From contig JBAXIO010000007.1 of NCBI GenBank assembly GCA_037138335.1, positions 62,001 to 126,000 of the forward strand: a DNA stretch of 64,000 bases, in the 5' to 3' direction. This document shows, in pieces, positions 8,745 through 17,296 of this stretch. The notes beneath the pieces were generated by a model that did no database searches, had not been told where the DNA came from, and saw nothing but the letters and a program-made list of their open reading frames with translations. The position numbers were made by a program, and so were the translations under genes. The DNA is from CAIRDP01 sp037138335. Lineage in GTDB: Bacteria > Bacteroidota > Bacteroidia > Bacteroidales > FEN-979. Numbering within the stretch: the first letter of the stretch is position 1; every line of letters starts with the position of its first letter.

Positions 8745-9919
8745 AAAAGTACCTGCAAAAAGCGATCATCTTATTGTTTTATGGCATAGTTGAACTTTTC
8801 AACCATATCGGTCTTGCCCTTGACAATATTTTTTACCCCTCATACAGGGGCGTCATCATTAAATCACCATTGTTTGTTGTAAGCATGCCCAGGACCGGGA
8901 CGACCTGGCTGCAGAATGTATTGTGTGCCGACCGGGAACAAATTACTTCCATGAAATTATGGGAAATGCTTTATGCCCCATCCATTATCCAGAAAAAATT
9001 CTTTCTCTTTTTATCGAAAACCGACAAGCGCTTTAACTGCTTCCTGGGCCGCAGGCTTAGAAGGCTGGATATATATCTGTTCAGGGATTATAATCCCATA
9101 CACCCAAGCTCTTTTTTTGGTTATGAAGACGATGACCTGGTTCTTCTTCACATTTTCTCAAACCTTTTCCTGATATTCTTTTTCCCGGGGCTGAAACTCT
9201 ACGATTTCCTGATGCGGTTCGACCAGTCGGCTGACGAAAAACGAAAGAAAAAAATAATGACGTTTTACCGAAAGTGCATTCAGAAACATTTGTATGTTTT
9301 CGGGAAAGATAAAATCTACTTCTCGAAAAGCGCCAGCCATATCCCGAAGATGCATTCGCTTCAGCAGACATTCCCCGATGGCTGTTTCATTTACACAGCC
9401 CGTTTCCCTGAGCAGGTCGTGCCTTCAGCCATCAGCCTGTATATCCGTTTCAGCGAGATATTTCATACACCGGTTGAACTGAAAACGATTACTGAAAGAA
9501 CATTGAGAACATCCGACTACCTCTTCTCCTACCCGCTTGAAGTCTTTAAAAGCTGGCCGGGTAACAGGTATTTCGTAAACCTGTATGATGACCTGGTTGA
9601 AAACATCGAAAGAGAGGTCAAACGCATGTACGATCACTTCGGGATCCCGTTGTCTGATAAATTCAGCCTTTTCCTGGCAGAGGAAAGGTGCAGGGCACAG
9701 TCTTTTAAAAGCGCACATGTTTACGATCCTGAGAAATGGGGGCTCCCGGCGAAAGAAATCAGAAGCCGCTACAATGAAGCTTTTGAGCAATACAGCAGGC
9801 TGGTGAGCCGGGAAGCGGGAAGCGGGAAGCGGGAAGCGGGAAACGGGAAACGGGAAGCGGGAAGCGGGAAGCGGGAAGCGGGAACCCTGAGCCGCGATGC
9901 GTTTAAAACGAATCGTTAA
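8741..9919 (+). CDS. PAPS-dependent sulfotransferase with repeat-derived C-terminal tail
   Basis: The sulfotransferase family 5'-PSB loop is clear at about residues 51-62 (MPRTGTTWLQN). A 3'-phosphate-binding region lies near YTARFPEQVVPSAISLY. There is a hydrophobic N-terminal segment (about residues 8-28) and another near residues 134-150, so membrane association is likely. It would transfer sulfate from PAPS to a hydroxyl or amine, and the product of the upstream lipid genes is the natural candidate acceptor. The last 35 residues are not part of the family: they are a period-7 Arg-Glu-Ala-Gly-Ser-Gly-Lys repeat encoded by a 7-base tandem array at 9808-9884. Gain or loss of one unit would shift the frame and change the C-terminus. 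Confidence 0.82.
   Translation: MKKYLQKAIILLFYGIVELFNHIGLALDNIFYPSYRGVIIKSPLFVVSMPRTGTTWLQNVLCADREQITSMKLWEMLYAPSIIQKKFFLFLSKTDKRFNCFLGRRLRRLDIYLFRDYNPIHPSSFFGYEDDDLVLLHIFSNLFLIFFFPGLKLYDFLMRFDQSADEKRKKKIMTFYRKCIQKHLYVFGKDKIYFSKSASHIPKMHSLQQTFPDGCFIYTARFPEQVVPSAISLYIRFSEIFHTPVELKTITERTLRTSDYLFSYPLEVFKSWPGNRYFVNLYDDLVENIEREVKRMYDHFGIPLSDKFSLFLAEERCRAQSFKSAHVYDPEKWGLPAKEIRSRYNEAFEQYSRLVSREAGSGKREAGNGKREAGSGKREAGTLSRDAFKTNR
9808..9884 (+). repeat. 7-base tandem array (GCGGGAA) inside the sulfotransferase end
   Basis: Eleven copies of the 7-base unit GCGGGAA, with two ACGGGAA variants, form the 3' end of the preceding coding sequence. Because 7 is not a multiple of 3, the protein repeat is also 7 residues long, read from three unit copies (21 bases). 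Confidence 0.9.
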
Positions 9920-9934
9920 TGGTGATGCGTTATA

Positions 9935-9950
9935 TGTGATAAAAATCACA
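9935..9950. promoter_or_regulatory. CRP/FNR-family operator (perfect palindrome)
   Basis: TGTGATAAAAATCACA matches the CRP consensus TGTGA-N6-TCACA exactly. Its centre is about 65 bases upstream of the start expected from the -7 box at 9994, a usual class I activator distance. It suggests regulation of the osmC-PLP enzyme pair by a CRP/FNR-type factor, but binding is inferred. Confidence 0.55.
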
Positions 9951-9993
9951 ATATTCATGATTATCACCATCGCCGGGACATTGTGATTTTCCG

Positions 9994-10001
9994 TACCTTT
10001 G
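9994..10001 (+). promoter_or_regulatory. Bacteroidota -7 promoter box
   Basis: TACCTTTG fits the TAnnTTTG consensus and sits 29 bases before the OsmC start. No good -33 TTTG is found 19-21 bases upstream, which fits a promoter that needs the activator site at 9935. Confidence 0.55.
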
Positions 10002-10030
10002 CACACTCAAACCCGCTAACACATCTACAC

Positions 10031-10426
10031 ATGTCAATAGAAATATATTTCGCAGGACCCAAGAAGGTCAATGCAAAGCTCGAGGGATTTACCGTTGAAA
10101 CCGACCAGGCCGTGCGTGCTGGCGGAGAAGGCAGCGCACCCACACCGTTCGCATTATTCCTTTCATCCCTGGGAACCTGCGCGGGGATCTATGTCAAGGG
10201 TTTCTGCGACCAGCGCGGGCTGCCGACCCAGGATGTGAGCCTCAGCCTTGATTATACCATCAACCCTGCAACCAAGAATATCGGTAAATTCATTATCAAG
10301 ATCTTCATTCCTTCACATTTCCCCGAGAAATATGATTCAGCCCTGGTTCAATCGGCCTCTCTTTGCGCAGTAAAACGCCACCTGGACCCTGCCATCGAGA
10401 ATGAGATCATCATCGTCAGGAAGTAA
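10031..10426 (+). CDS. OsmC family protein
   Basis: The protein is 131 residues from the ATG at 10031; the longer frame from 9983 would begin upstream of the -7 box and is rejected. It has the OsmC/YhfA features: PTPFALFLSSLGTCAG with one conserved cysteine and SASLCAVKRHLDPAIE with the second. The family reduces organic hydroperoxides with paired cysteines, or has unknown thiol-dependent roles in the YhfA branch. It lies 35 bases upstream of a PLP trans-sulfuration enzyme, so a joint role in sulfur or oxidant stress is plausible. Cytoplasmic; no signal peptide. Confidence 0.85.
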   Translation: MSIEIYFAGPKKVNAKLEGFTVETDQAVRAGGEGSAPTPFALFLSSLGTCAGIYVKGFCDQRGLPTQDVSLSLDYTINPATKNIGKFIIKIFIPSHFPEKYDSALVQSASLCAVKRHLDPAIENEIIIVRK

Positions 10427-10461
10427 ACAAGATCATACAATTCATTATAATTCCATTTTTT

Positions 10462-11643
10462 ATGAAAAAGAAACATACCGGATTCAATTCCGCACTTGTG
10501 CATGGTGAGGGGTTTAAAGATCCCCACGGCAGCGTTATCATGCCCATCTACCAGACTTCTACTTTTGCCTTTGACAGCGCAGAACACGGAGCCCGCCTGT
10601 TTTCGGGCGAAAGCGACGGCTACATTTACACTCGTATTGACAACCCCACTACCCTGGATCTTGAAAAGACCATCGCCATGCTTGAACACGGGCATGACGG
10701 GATAGCTACATCATCAGGAATGGCTGCGGTGAACACCGTTTACATGAGTTACCTTGGTGCAGGAAAGCATATCGTGAGCCATAATGCGGTTTACGGCCCA
10801 GCACGCGGCATCATGGAAGGCACATACGCAAGGTTTGGCGTGGAGTCTACCTATATCGACACCACCGACCTCGAGCAGGTGAGAAAAGCCATCCGCCCCA
10901 ACACAAGCCTTATTTATCTTGAATCCCCTGCAAATCCTACCATGGGTATTTCAGATATCCCCGCTATCTGCGAGATCGCACATCAGCACAACATCCCTGT
11001 ATGCGTCGACAATACGTTTTGCAGTCCGTACCTTCAGAATCCTTTGGACCAGGGGGCGGATATCGTTCTCCATTCCCTCACGAAATTCCTCAACGGCCAT
11101 GCCGATATCGTGGGCGGAATGATTGTGGTGAAGGATCCTGCCGAGTACAAAAAGATCAGGACCATGATGGTAAACCTGGGCTGCAATATGGACCCCCACC
11201 AGGCATTCCTCACACGCCGCGGACTTAAAACACTGGCGATCCGCCTCGACCGCGCACAGGAAAATGCCATGAAAGTGGCCGAATACCTGGAGAAACACCC
11301 CAAAGTTGAATGGGTGCTTTACCCCGGGCTTAAATCTCATCCCCAGTATGAACTCGGGAAGAGAATGATGCGCGGCCCCGGAGCCATGATTTCGTTCGGA
11401 CTGAAAGGCGGGCTCGAAGCCGGCCGCAAGATGATGAACGCCGTTGAATTCTGCGTTCTTGCAGTTTCACTGGGAGGCATAGAAACCCTTATCCAGCACC
11501 CGGCATCCATGACCCACTCGAAACTCTCCCCCGAAGCCAGGAGACAGGGAGGCATCTCTGATGAACTGGTAAGGTTCTCGGTAGGCATCGAAGAAGTGGA
11601 AGATATCATCGCCGACGTGGAACAGGCCCTGGAGAAGGTATAG
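10462..11643 (+). CDS. Trans-sulfuration PLP enzyme (cystathionine/methionine gamma-lyase type)
   Basis: This 393-residue enzyme belongs to the Cys/Met metabolism PLP family. Visible marks are YTRIDNPT (phosphate and partner-subunit contacts), SSGMAAV, NPTMGISDI, VDNTF and HSLTKFLNGHADIVGG, with the Schiff-base lysine in SLTK. C-terminal SLGGIETLIQHPASMTHS and VRFSVGIE complete the fold. In true methionine gamma-lyases a cysteine follows the active-site tyrosine-glycine (YGC); here the motif is YGPARG, so cystathionine gamma-lyase/synthase or a broader lyase is as likely. It ends directly before the repeat region at 11641. Probably an operon with the OsmC gene. Confidence 0.88.
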   Translation: MKKKHTGFNSALVHGEGFKDPHGSVIMPIYQTSTFAFDSAEHGARLFSGESDGYIYTRIDNPTTLDLEKTIAMLEHGHDGIATSSGMAAVNTVYMSYLGAGKHIVSHNAVYGPARGIMEGTYARFGVESTYIDTTDLEQVRKAIRPNTSLIYLESPANPTMGISDIPAICEIAHQHNIPVCVDNTFCSPYLQNPLDQGADIVLHSLTKFLNGHADIVGGMIVVKDPAEYKKIRTMMVNLGCNMDPHQAFLTRRGLKTLAIRLDRAQENAMKVAEYLEKHPKVEWVLYPGLKSHPQYELGKRMMRGPGAMISFGLKGGLEAGRKMMNAVEFCVLAVSLGGIETLIQHPASMTHSKLSPEARRQGGISDELVRFSVGIEEVEDIIADVEQALEKV

Positions 11644-11769
11644 CTGGATAGCTGGGTTACTGGGTTACTGGATTACTGGATGACTGGATAGCTGGATATC
11701 CAGTCATCGCAGCGAAGCTGCATATCCAGTCGCCCAGTCATCGCAACGAAGTTGCATATCCAGTCGCCC
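11641..11769. repeat. 8-base repeat array followed by two covarying hairpins
   Basis: 11641-11698 holds about seven TRRCTGGA units like those at 1497-1562. Next, 11681-11690 and 11697-11706 form a 10-bp inverted repeat (TGACTGGATA / TATCCAGTCA). Then two copies of a roughly 40-base unit follow, each with a small hairpin: GCAGC-GAA-GCTGC (11709-11721) and GCAAC-GAA-GTTGC (11743-11755). The two stems differ by compensating changes, which suggests selection for the fold or a duplicated structured element. Confidence 0.8.
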
Positions 11770-11778
11770 ATTTTTCCT

Positions 11779-11786
11779 TACCTTTG
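11779..11786 (+). promoter_or_regulatory. Bacteroidota -7 promoter box
   Basis: TACCTTTG lies 18 bases before the ATG of the patatin gene, giving a very short leader. It overlaps the TTG that opens the longest frame, which argues for the ATG at 11805 as the real start. Confidence 0.55.
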
Positions 11787-11804
11787 ATCATCCAAATCAT
11801 CCCG

Positions 11805-14093
11805 ATGTTCAAAAGACTGCTGCTGATCCTCATAAGTGGTTTATTTTGCTCCATACCCGCTCAATCCCAGAAGGTAGCCGTGATACTTTCAGGCGGAGCC
11901 AGCAAGGGCGGGGCGCATATAGGAGTGCTCAGGGCCCTTGAAGAACAGCATATCCCAATCAGTTATATTGCAGGGACCTCGGTAGGCGCGATCATAGGAG
12001 GACTGTATGCTTCGGGATACACCCCCGACGAGATTGAAACCATGATCAGTTCGGAAGAGTTCCAGAAAAACGCATTGGGCACGATGTACGACGAATATGT
12101 TTATTATTACAGGAGAGAAGAGCCAAATGCATCCTGGGTATCGCTGGATATCAACCCGAAAAAGAAACTGACTTCTTCTCTGCCAGCCAGCCTGAAGTCC
12201 CCTTTCATGATCGACTTCCGCTTCATGGAACTTTTTGCCCCCGCAAATGCAGCCGCAGGTGGCGATTTTGACAAACTTTTCGTACCCTTCCGTTGCGTTG
12301 TGGCTGATATCGACTCCTCATCCGCAGTCATAGTGAAAAAAGGGGACCTCTCCAGTGCTATAAGGGCCTCCATGAGCATCCCATTCATATATAACCCTGT
12401 GATCCTTAACAATAAACTGATGTACGACGGGGGTATGTACAATAACTTCCCTACAAATGTTGCCGCTGATGACTTCAAGGCGGATGTCATTATAGGCAGC
12501 AGAGTGGCTGAACGCTATGACAAGCCGGATCCCGAGGATATTGTTTCACAATTGCTCATCATGCTTATGGGGAAACAAAGCTCCGGCATCCCCTACCCAA
12601 ACTCGGTGCTTATCCTCCCGAATGTGCCTTCGGTGGACCTGCTGGATTTCGGGCATACCAGGGTTCTTGCCGACAGCGGTTATGCAGCTGCCATGCGCAA
12701 AATCCCCGCGATCCGTAAACTGGTGCACGACAGTGTATCTGCCGAAGACCTCATCCGCCGAAGGGAAACATTTAATAATTCTAAGCCCGGGCTTGTTTTT
12801 GATTCGATTATACCGAAGGGGCTTACCAGGTCCCAGGCCGCTTATGTAAAACAGGTTCTCAAACATGGCCGGGAGATTGTGAGCCTCGACGATCTCAGGC
12901 CGGAATATTACCGGTTTATCGATGAGGGCTTTATTAAAACGATTTATCCCGGGGCCAGGTTCAATCCCCTGACAGGGCATTATGACCTTCTTCTCGACAT
13001 ACGGAAAGCCGACAAATTCAGCGTGGACTTCGGCGGTAACCTTTCGCTGGGGACTGTTAATGAAGCCTTTCTTGAATTACGGTATAAATACCTTTGGAAC
13101 AATGCCCTGCACTTCCTTGCAAACGGGTATTTCGGTAAGTTCTATGCCTCCGCCAAACTCGGGGCCAGGGTGGATTTCAATACAAAATACCCCTGGTATA
13201 TCGACCTGAGTTATACCTATAACCACTTCGATTATTTTAAAAATGCGACCTTTTTCTTTGACGATAAAACGCCGAGTTATATCATTGAACGAGAATATTT
13301 CGGAGATGTCTGTATCGGGCTCCCCATTACCAATGCAGGGAAACTGGGGATTGATCTCACCTATGCCTTCACCAATAATAAATACTACCAGTCAAACCAG
13401 TTTTCGAGGTATGATACGGCTGACCAAACGGGGTTTAATTTCTTTGCGCCTTCGGTTTGCTTCGACCTCAACAGCCTGAACAGGAAGCAGTATGCTTCGG
13501 CGGGGGCCAGGCTGAAACTGAGCCTTGCATACGTTAACGGGACCGAAGATTTCCTCCCGGGGTCCACCAGTACCGAGAAAAATGAAATTGAGAACCACCA
13601 TGACTGGTTCTGCTTCAGGCTTCTTTATGACAACTATTTTAAATCATTCGGTCCTGTGAAACTGGGTTTTTACGGGGAGGCCGTTGTTTCAAACCAGGCC
13701 CTGTTCAGCAATTATGTTTCAAGCCTGATCCACGCCCCGGCATTCCAGCCTGTGCCGGAAAGCCAGACCCTGATCTTGCCAAACTTCAGGGCACTGAGTT
13801 ATGCAGGGGCAGGGCTCAAGGTGATAGTAAGGGTGTATAAAAAAATTGAATACAGGCTTGAGGGGTATCTTTTTCAGCCTTACCAGGAAATTCTTGAGGA
13901 CCCGGCAAAACAAACTGCATCCCTGGGCCCGGTGTTCAGCACCCGCTCTGTCATAGGCTCCACCTCTTTCGTTTACCACAGCCCGCTTGGTCCTATTTCA
14001 CTGGGTGTAAATTATTATGACAAATCGCCCGAAAGTTTCCATCTCAACCTGAATTTCGGGTATATCCTCTTCAACCGCCGGGCCATGCCCTGA
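11805..14093 (+). CDS. Patatin-like phospholipase with outer-membrane barrel (type Vd autotransporter)
   Basis: A signal peptide (residues 1-22) precedes a patatin domain: oxyanion loop GGASKGGAHIG (about 30-40), nucleophile Ser59 in GTSVG, and catalytic Asp208 in YDGG. After about residue 320 comes a POTRA-like stretch (LTRSQAAYVKQVLKHG...YYRFIDEGFIKTIYPGARFNP), then alternating aromatic strands to the C-terminus (FGGNLSLG, LRYKYLWN, ending in FGYILFNRRAMP) typical of a beta-barrel. This patatin-POTRA-barrel order is that of PlpD-type secreted lipases and of similar Bacteroidota proteins. It would cleave phospholipid acyl esters at or outside the outer membrane; whether the lipase is released is unknown. 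Confidence 0.85.
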   Translation: MFKRLLLILISGLFCSIPAQSQKVAVILSGGASKGGAHIGVLRALEEQHIPISYIAGTSVGAIIGGLYASGYTPDEIETMISSEEFQKNALGTMYDEYVYYYRREEPNASWVSLDINPKKKLTSSLPASLKSPFMIDFRFMELFAPANAAAGGDFDKLFVPFRCVVADIDSSSAVIVKKGDLSSAIRASMSIPFIYNPVILNNKLMYDGGMYNNFPTNVAADDFKADVIIGSRVAERYDKPDPEDIVSQLLIMLMGKQSSGIPYPNSVLILPNVPSVDLLDFGHTRVLADSGYAAAMRKIPAIRKLVHDSVSAEDLIRRRETFNNSKPGLVFDSIIPKGLTRSQAAYVKQVLKHGREIVSLDDLRPEYYRFIDEGFIKTIYPGARFNPLTGHYDLLLDIRKADKFSVDFGGNLSLGTVNEAFLELRYKYLWNNALHFLANGYFGKFYASAKLGARVDFNTKYPWYIDLSYTYNHFDYFKNATFFFDDKTPSYIIEREYFGDVCIGLPITNAGKLGIDLTYAFTNNKYYQSNQFSRYDTADQTGFNFFAPSVCFDLNSLNRKQYASAGARLKLSLAYVNGTEDFLPGSTSTEKNEIENHHDWFCFRLLYDNYFKSFGPVKLGFYGEAVVSNQALFSNYVSSLIHAPAFQPVPESQTLILPNFRALSYAGAGLKVIVRVYKKIEYRLEGYLFQPYQEILEDPAKQTASLGPVFSTRSVIGSTSFVYHSPLGPISLGVNYYDKSPESFHLNLNFGYILFNRRAMP

Positions 14094-14134
14094 GGCTCCG
14101 GGCTTGATTTCGTTAACGCTATTATATTATTTAT

Positions 14135-14142
14135 TATCTTTG
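14135..14142 (+). promoter_or_regulatory. Bacteroidota -7 promoter box
   Basis: TATCTTTG fits TAnnTTTG, 77 bases ahead of the DUF349 gene. A TTTC at 14108 is a weak -33 at slightly long spacing. Confidence 0.5.
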
Positions 14143-14219
14143 CTTCCCTTTAAAGCTAATCATTACCGGCCCAGGTCGGACTCTGAACAATAATATGCAT
14201 AATTGGAGTTTATATTATA

Positions 14220-16235
14220 ATGGAAAACACAGAAAACACCCCGAATCCCGGGTCAGTAGAAGATACTGCGCGGGAGGAGAATTCTTCATCTGCAGTTATC
14301 GCGGAACCTATTAACGTTAACCCTCTGCCCACTGAGTCAAATCAGACAGAAAAAGTAATAACCGAAGAATTCCACGCAGAACTGGTTCTACCTGTAGCCG
14401 TGAACCAGGAAGAGCATCTTGAAGAGCTTGTGGCTGAGCACGATGAAGAAGAGCATCTTGAAGAGCTTGCAGCGGAGCATGAAAGCCCAGAAACTAAGGT
14501 AAATTACGACCAGATGTCGCGTGCCGAACTGGTCGATCTCCTCGAAAAAGCAGTAAAAGAAGACGATATCAATGTGATCAAAACAACGATCGCACTGATA
14601 AAAGTCGCTTTCCTGAAGAAGAAAAAAGAGGAAAGCCTTACCAAATACGAGGCAGCCCTTGGTGCAGAAGGAGAACCAAAGGAAGGCGAAGTAAAAGAAG
14701 AACTTCCTGCCGAACAGGATGAACTGGATGTTAAGTTCAACGAGATCTTCAATATATACAAGGCCAACAAGGCGAGGTATATAGAGGAACAGGAAAAGCT
14801 GAAGCACGAAAACCTGAAGAGGAAACTCCAGATCATTGAGGATCTTAAGCAGCTCATCGGATCTGAGGAGACCCTGAAAAAAACCTACGATGAATTCAAA
14901 GCCTTGCAGGAACGCTGGAAGAATGTGGGCATGGTCCCCAGGGGCGAGATAAACAACCTATGGCAGAATTACCACTTCCTGGTTGAAAAATTCTTCGAAA
15001 AAGTCAAGGTCAACAAGGAACTGAAAGACCTTGACCTGAAGAAAAATTTTGAAGCCAAGATGGCGCTTTGTGAAAAGACCGAAGAACTGCTGCTTGAAAC
15101 ATCCATCCTGAAATCATTCAAGAAACTCCAGAAATACCATGAGGAATGGAAGGAAATAGGCCCTGCACCGGCAGATAAAAAAGACGAGATTTGGGAAAGG
15201 TTCAAAAACGCGACCGATAAGATCAACGAACGCCGCAGGGAACATTATACCCGGGTAGAGGATGAACAGGGTAAAAACCTGGAAACAAAAACTGCTCTTT
15301 GCGAACAGGCCGAAGAAGTCCTCACTTCCAAAAATGAAACAATAAAGGAGTGGCAGGAGCAGACGAATAAGGTCAACGAACTGATGAACATATGGAAAAG
15401 CATAGGTCCTGTGCCCCAGAAGGTGAACACCGATATCTGGACGAGGTTTAAAACCAGCCTCGATGCTTTCTTTTCCAACAAAAAAGAATTTTTTGACAAG
15501 CTGAAAGACCAGCAGCTGCATAACTACAATCTTAAGGTGGAACTTTGCCTGCAGGCCGAATCGCTGAAAGCCAATACCGACTGGAAGAAGACCAGCCAGG
15601 AAATGATCAGGCTGCAGGGTGAATGGAAGAAGATCGGCCCGGTACCCAAGAAGCATTCCGACAAGATCTGGAAACGTTTCAGGGCCGCCTGTGACGAATT
15701 TTTCAATGCAAAATCCTCATACTTCAGCAATGTCCAGTCGCATGAAGAAGAAAACCTGAATAAGAAAAATGATCTTCTGAAGAGGCTTAACGAATATGAA
15801 TTCAGCGAAGACAAGAACGCCAACCTCGAGATACTGAAGAATTTCCAGAGGGAATGGTCTGAGATCGGGCATATTCCCATCAAGGAGAAAGACAGGCTTC
15901 AGAATGAATTCAGGGCTGTTGTAAACAAGCATCTCGACCACCTTAAAATAAGTGAGATTGAGATTTCCACCCTGAACTACCAGAACAGGATGGACCATCT
16001 TAAGAATGATCCGAATGCGAGGAGGATGATTGGCCGTGAGAAAGAAGTCCTGATCAACAAGATCAGCAAGATGAAAGAAGACGTTAACCTCTGGGAAAAC
16101 AACATCGGCTTCCTTGCAAAATCCAAGAATGCGGCCATACTGAGGGAAGAATTCGAGAATAAGATCAATAAGACCAAGAGCGAGCTGAAAGTCCTGGAAG
16201 CAAAGCTTAAGATACTGAAACAGCAGCAGGTCTAA
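14220..16235 (+). CDS. DUF349 repeat protein, long coiled-coil
   Basis: At 671 residues, the protein has an acidic N-terminal 130 residues and then about five DUF349 repeats, each with the pattern (L/Y)xxxW-K-(x)-IGPVP or variants (WKNVGMVPRG, WKEIGPAPAD, WKSIGPVPQK, WKKIGPVPKK, WSEIGHIPIK). The repeats are charged and alpha-helical. The function of DUF349 is unknown; the protein is cytoplasmic and found widely in Bacteroidota as a single long gene. Residues about 67-90 contain a duplicated acidic unit (EEHLEELVAEH and EEHLEELAAEH). The last 80 residues form a coiled coil. Its own promoter box lies at 14135; chorismate synthase follows 50 bases downstream. Confidence 0.85.
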   Translation: MENTENTPNPGSVEDTAREENSSSAVIAEPINVNPLPTESNQTEKVITEEFHAELVLPVAVNQEEHLEELVAEHDEEEHLEELAAEHESPETKVNYDQMSRAELVDLLEKAVKEDDINVIKTTIALIKVAFLKKKKEESLTKYEAALGAEGEPKEGEVKEELPAEQDELDVKFNEIFNIYKANKARYIEEQEKLKHENLKRKLQIIEDLKQLIGSEETLKKTYDEFKALQERWKNVGMVPRGEINNLWQNYHFLVEKFFEKVKVNKELKDLDLKKNFEAKMALCEKTEELLLETSILKSFKKLQKYHEEWKEIGPAPADKKDEIWERFKNATDKINERRREHYTRVEDEQGKNLETKTALCEQAEEVLTSKNETIKEWQEQTNKVNELMNIWKSIGPVPQKVNTDIWTRFKTSLDAFFSNKKEFFDKLKDQQLHNYNLKVELCLQAESLKANTDWKKTSQEMIRLQGEWKKIGPVPKKHSDKIWKRFRAACDEFFNAKSSYFSNVQSHEEENLNKKNDLLKRLNEYEFSEDKNANLEILKNFQREWSEIGHIPIKEKDRLQNEFRAVVNKHLDHLKISEIEISTLNYQNRMDHLKNDPNARRMIGREKEVLINKISKMKEDVNLWENNIGFLAKSKNAAILREEFENKINKTKSELKVLEAKLKILKQQQV

Positions 16236-16285
16236 ACCTGCGGAGTATTTCCGGCAATGCCGGGCTTGTTCATGATCCCTGTTTT

Positions 16286-17296
16286 ATGGGCGGAAATTCA
16301 TTCGGAAAAATTCTCGTGCTGACGACCTTCGGGGAATCACACGGTTCCTGTACCGGCGGGGTTCTTGACGGATTTCCTGCTGATTTTCCTATCGACCTTC
16401 ACTTCATACAGTCGGAACTCAACCGCAGGGCTCCCGGGTTCGGCAATTTTTCCTCGCCCCGCAAAGAAGAAGACCGTATCGAGATCCTCTCAGGTGTTTT
16501 CGAAGGTAAAACGACCGGGGCCCCCATTGCTTTCATTATTCCTAACAAAGACCACCGTTCGGAGGACTATTCAGCTGTCAAAGACCTTTTTCGCCCATCG
16601 CATGCCGACTACGCCTGGGAAAAAAAGTTCGGGCATCGCGATTACCGGGGCGGGGGCCGTATCTCTGCCCGTGAAACGGCTGCCCGTGTTGCAGGGGGAG
16701 CCTTTGCCAGGCTGTTCCTTAACTCAAAAGGAATCAAGATCAAAGCTGTTGTTTGCGAGATCGGCAGGTTCAAATTACCTTCTGAAGAAACAGCAGCCAA
16801 TGAATACCTCATGGCCCTGAAAGAAGCCGGGGATACTGCAGGGGGAATAATCCAATGTGTTATCAGCGGGCTGCCGGCAGGATTAGGGGAACCTGTATTT
16901 GACAAATTACAGGCAGGCCTTGCCAGGGCCATGATGAGCATCAATGCCGTGAAAGGATTTGAATATGGATCGGGTTTCGAAGGAGCAAGGATGAAAGGCT
17001 CTGAGCACAACGATTCTTTTATTGTTTCTGCGGATGGCAGTATCAGCACTTCGACGAATTTCTCGGGAGGCATACAGGGCGGCATTTCAAACGGTATGCC
17101 GGTTGAGTTCAGAGTTGCATTCAAGCCTGTTTCGTCCATACTGCAGCCCCAGGAAACTATCGATAAACATGGCCGGCCGGTGCAATACACAGGCAGCGGC
17201 AGGCATGATGTTTGTGTCGTCCCCCGGGCCGTCCCTATCGTGGAAGCCATGGCGGCTCTGGTCATTGCCGACCATATGCTGATGAATGGTGACTAG
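16286..17296 (+). CDS. aroC: Chorismate synthase
   Basis: Converts 5-enolpyruvylshikimate-3-phosphate to chorismate, the last shared step of aromatic amino acid synthesis, using reduced FMN. Family signatures are present: GESHG (residues 16-20), the RRAPG segment, the GHRDYRGGGRISARETAARVAGGA block and the C-terminal GGIQGGISNGMP plus SGRHDVCVVPRAVP. At 336 residues it is somewhat shorter than the usual 350-400, mainly at the C-terminus, which ends at MLMNGD; the lost part is not catalytic in the family. The ATG follows a TTTT at 16282. A long palindromic repeat array follows it. Confidence 0.95.
   Translation: MGGNSFGKILVLTTFGESHGSCTGGVLDGFPADFPIDLHFIQSELNRRAPGFGNFSSPRKEEDRIEILSGVFEGKTTGAPIAFIIPNKDHRSEDYSAVKDLFRPSHADYAWEKKFGHRDYRGGGRISARETAARVAGGAFARLFLNSKGIKIKAVVCEIGRFKLPSEETAANEYLMALKEAGDTAGGIIQCVISGLPAGLGEPVFDKLQAGLARAMMSINAVKGFEYGSGFEGARMKGSEHNDSFIVSADGSISTSTNFSGGIQGGISNGMPVEFRVAFKPVSSILQPQETIDKHGRPVQYTGSGRHDVCVVPRAVPIVEAMAALVIADHMLMNGD

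Noticed and set aside
9983..10030. N-terminal extension of the OsmC frame
   Set aside because: It would begin upstream of, and run through, the predicted -7 box and adds 16 residues with no family resemblance.
10462..11643. Assignment as methionine gamma-lyase
   Set aside because: The family cysteine after the active-site YG is replaced by proline (YGPARG), so the narrower name is not supported.
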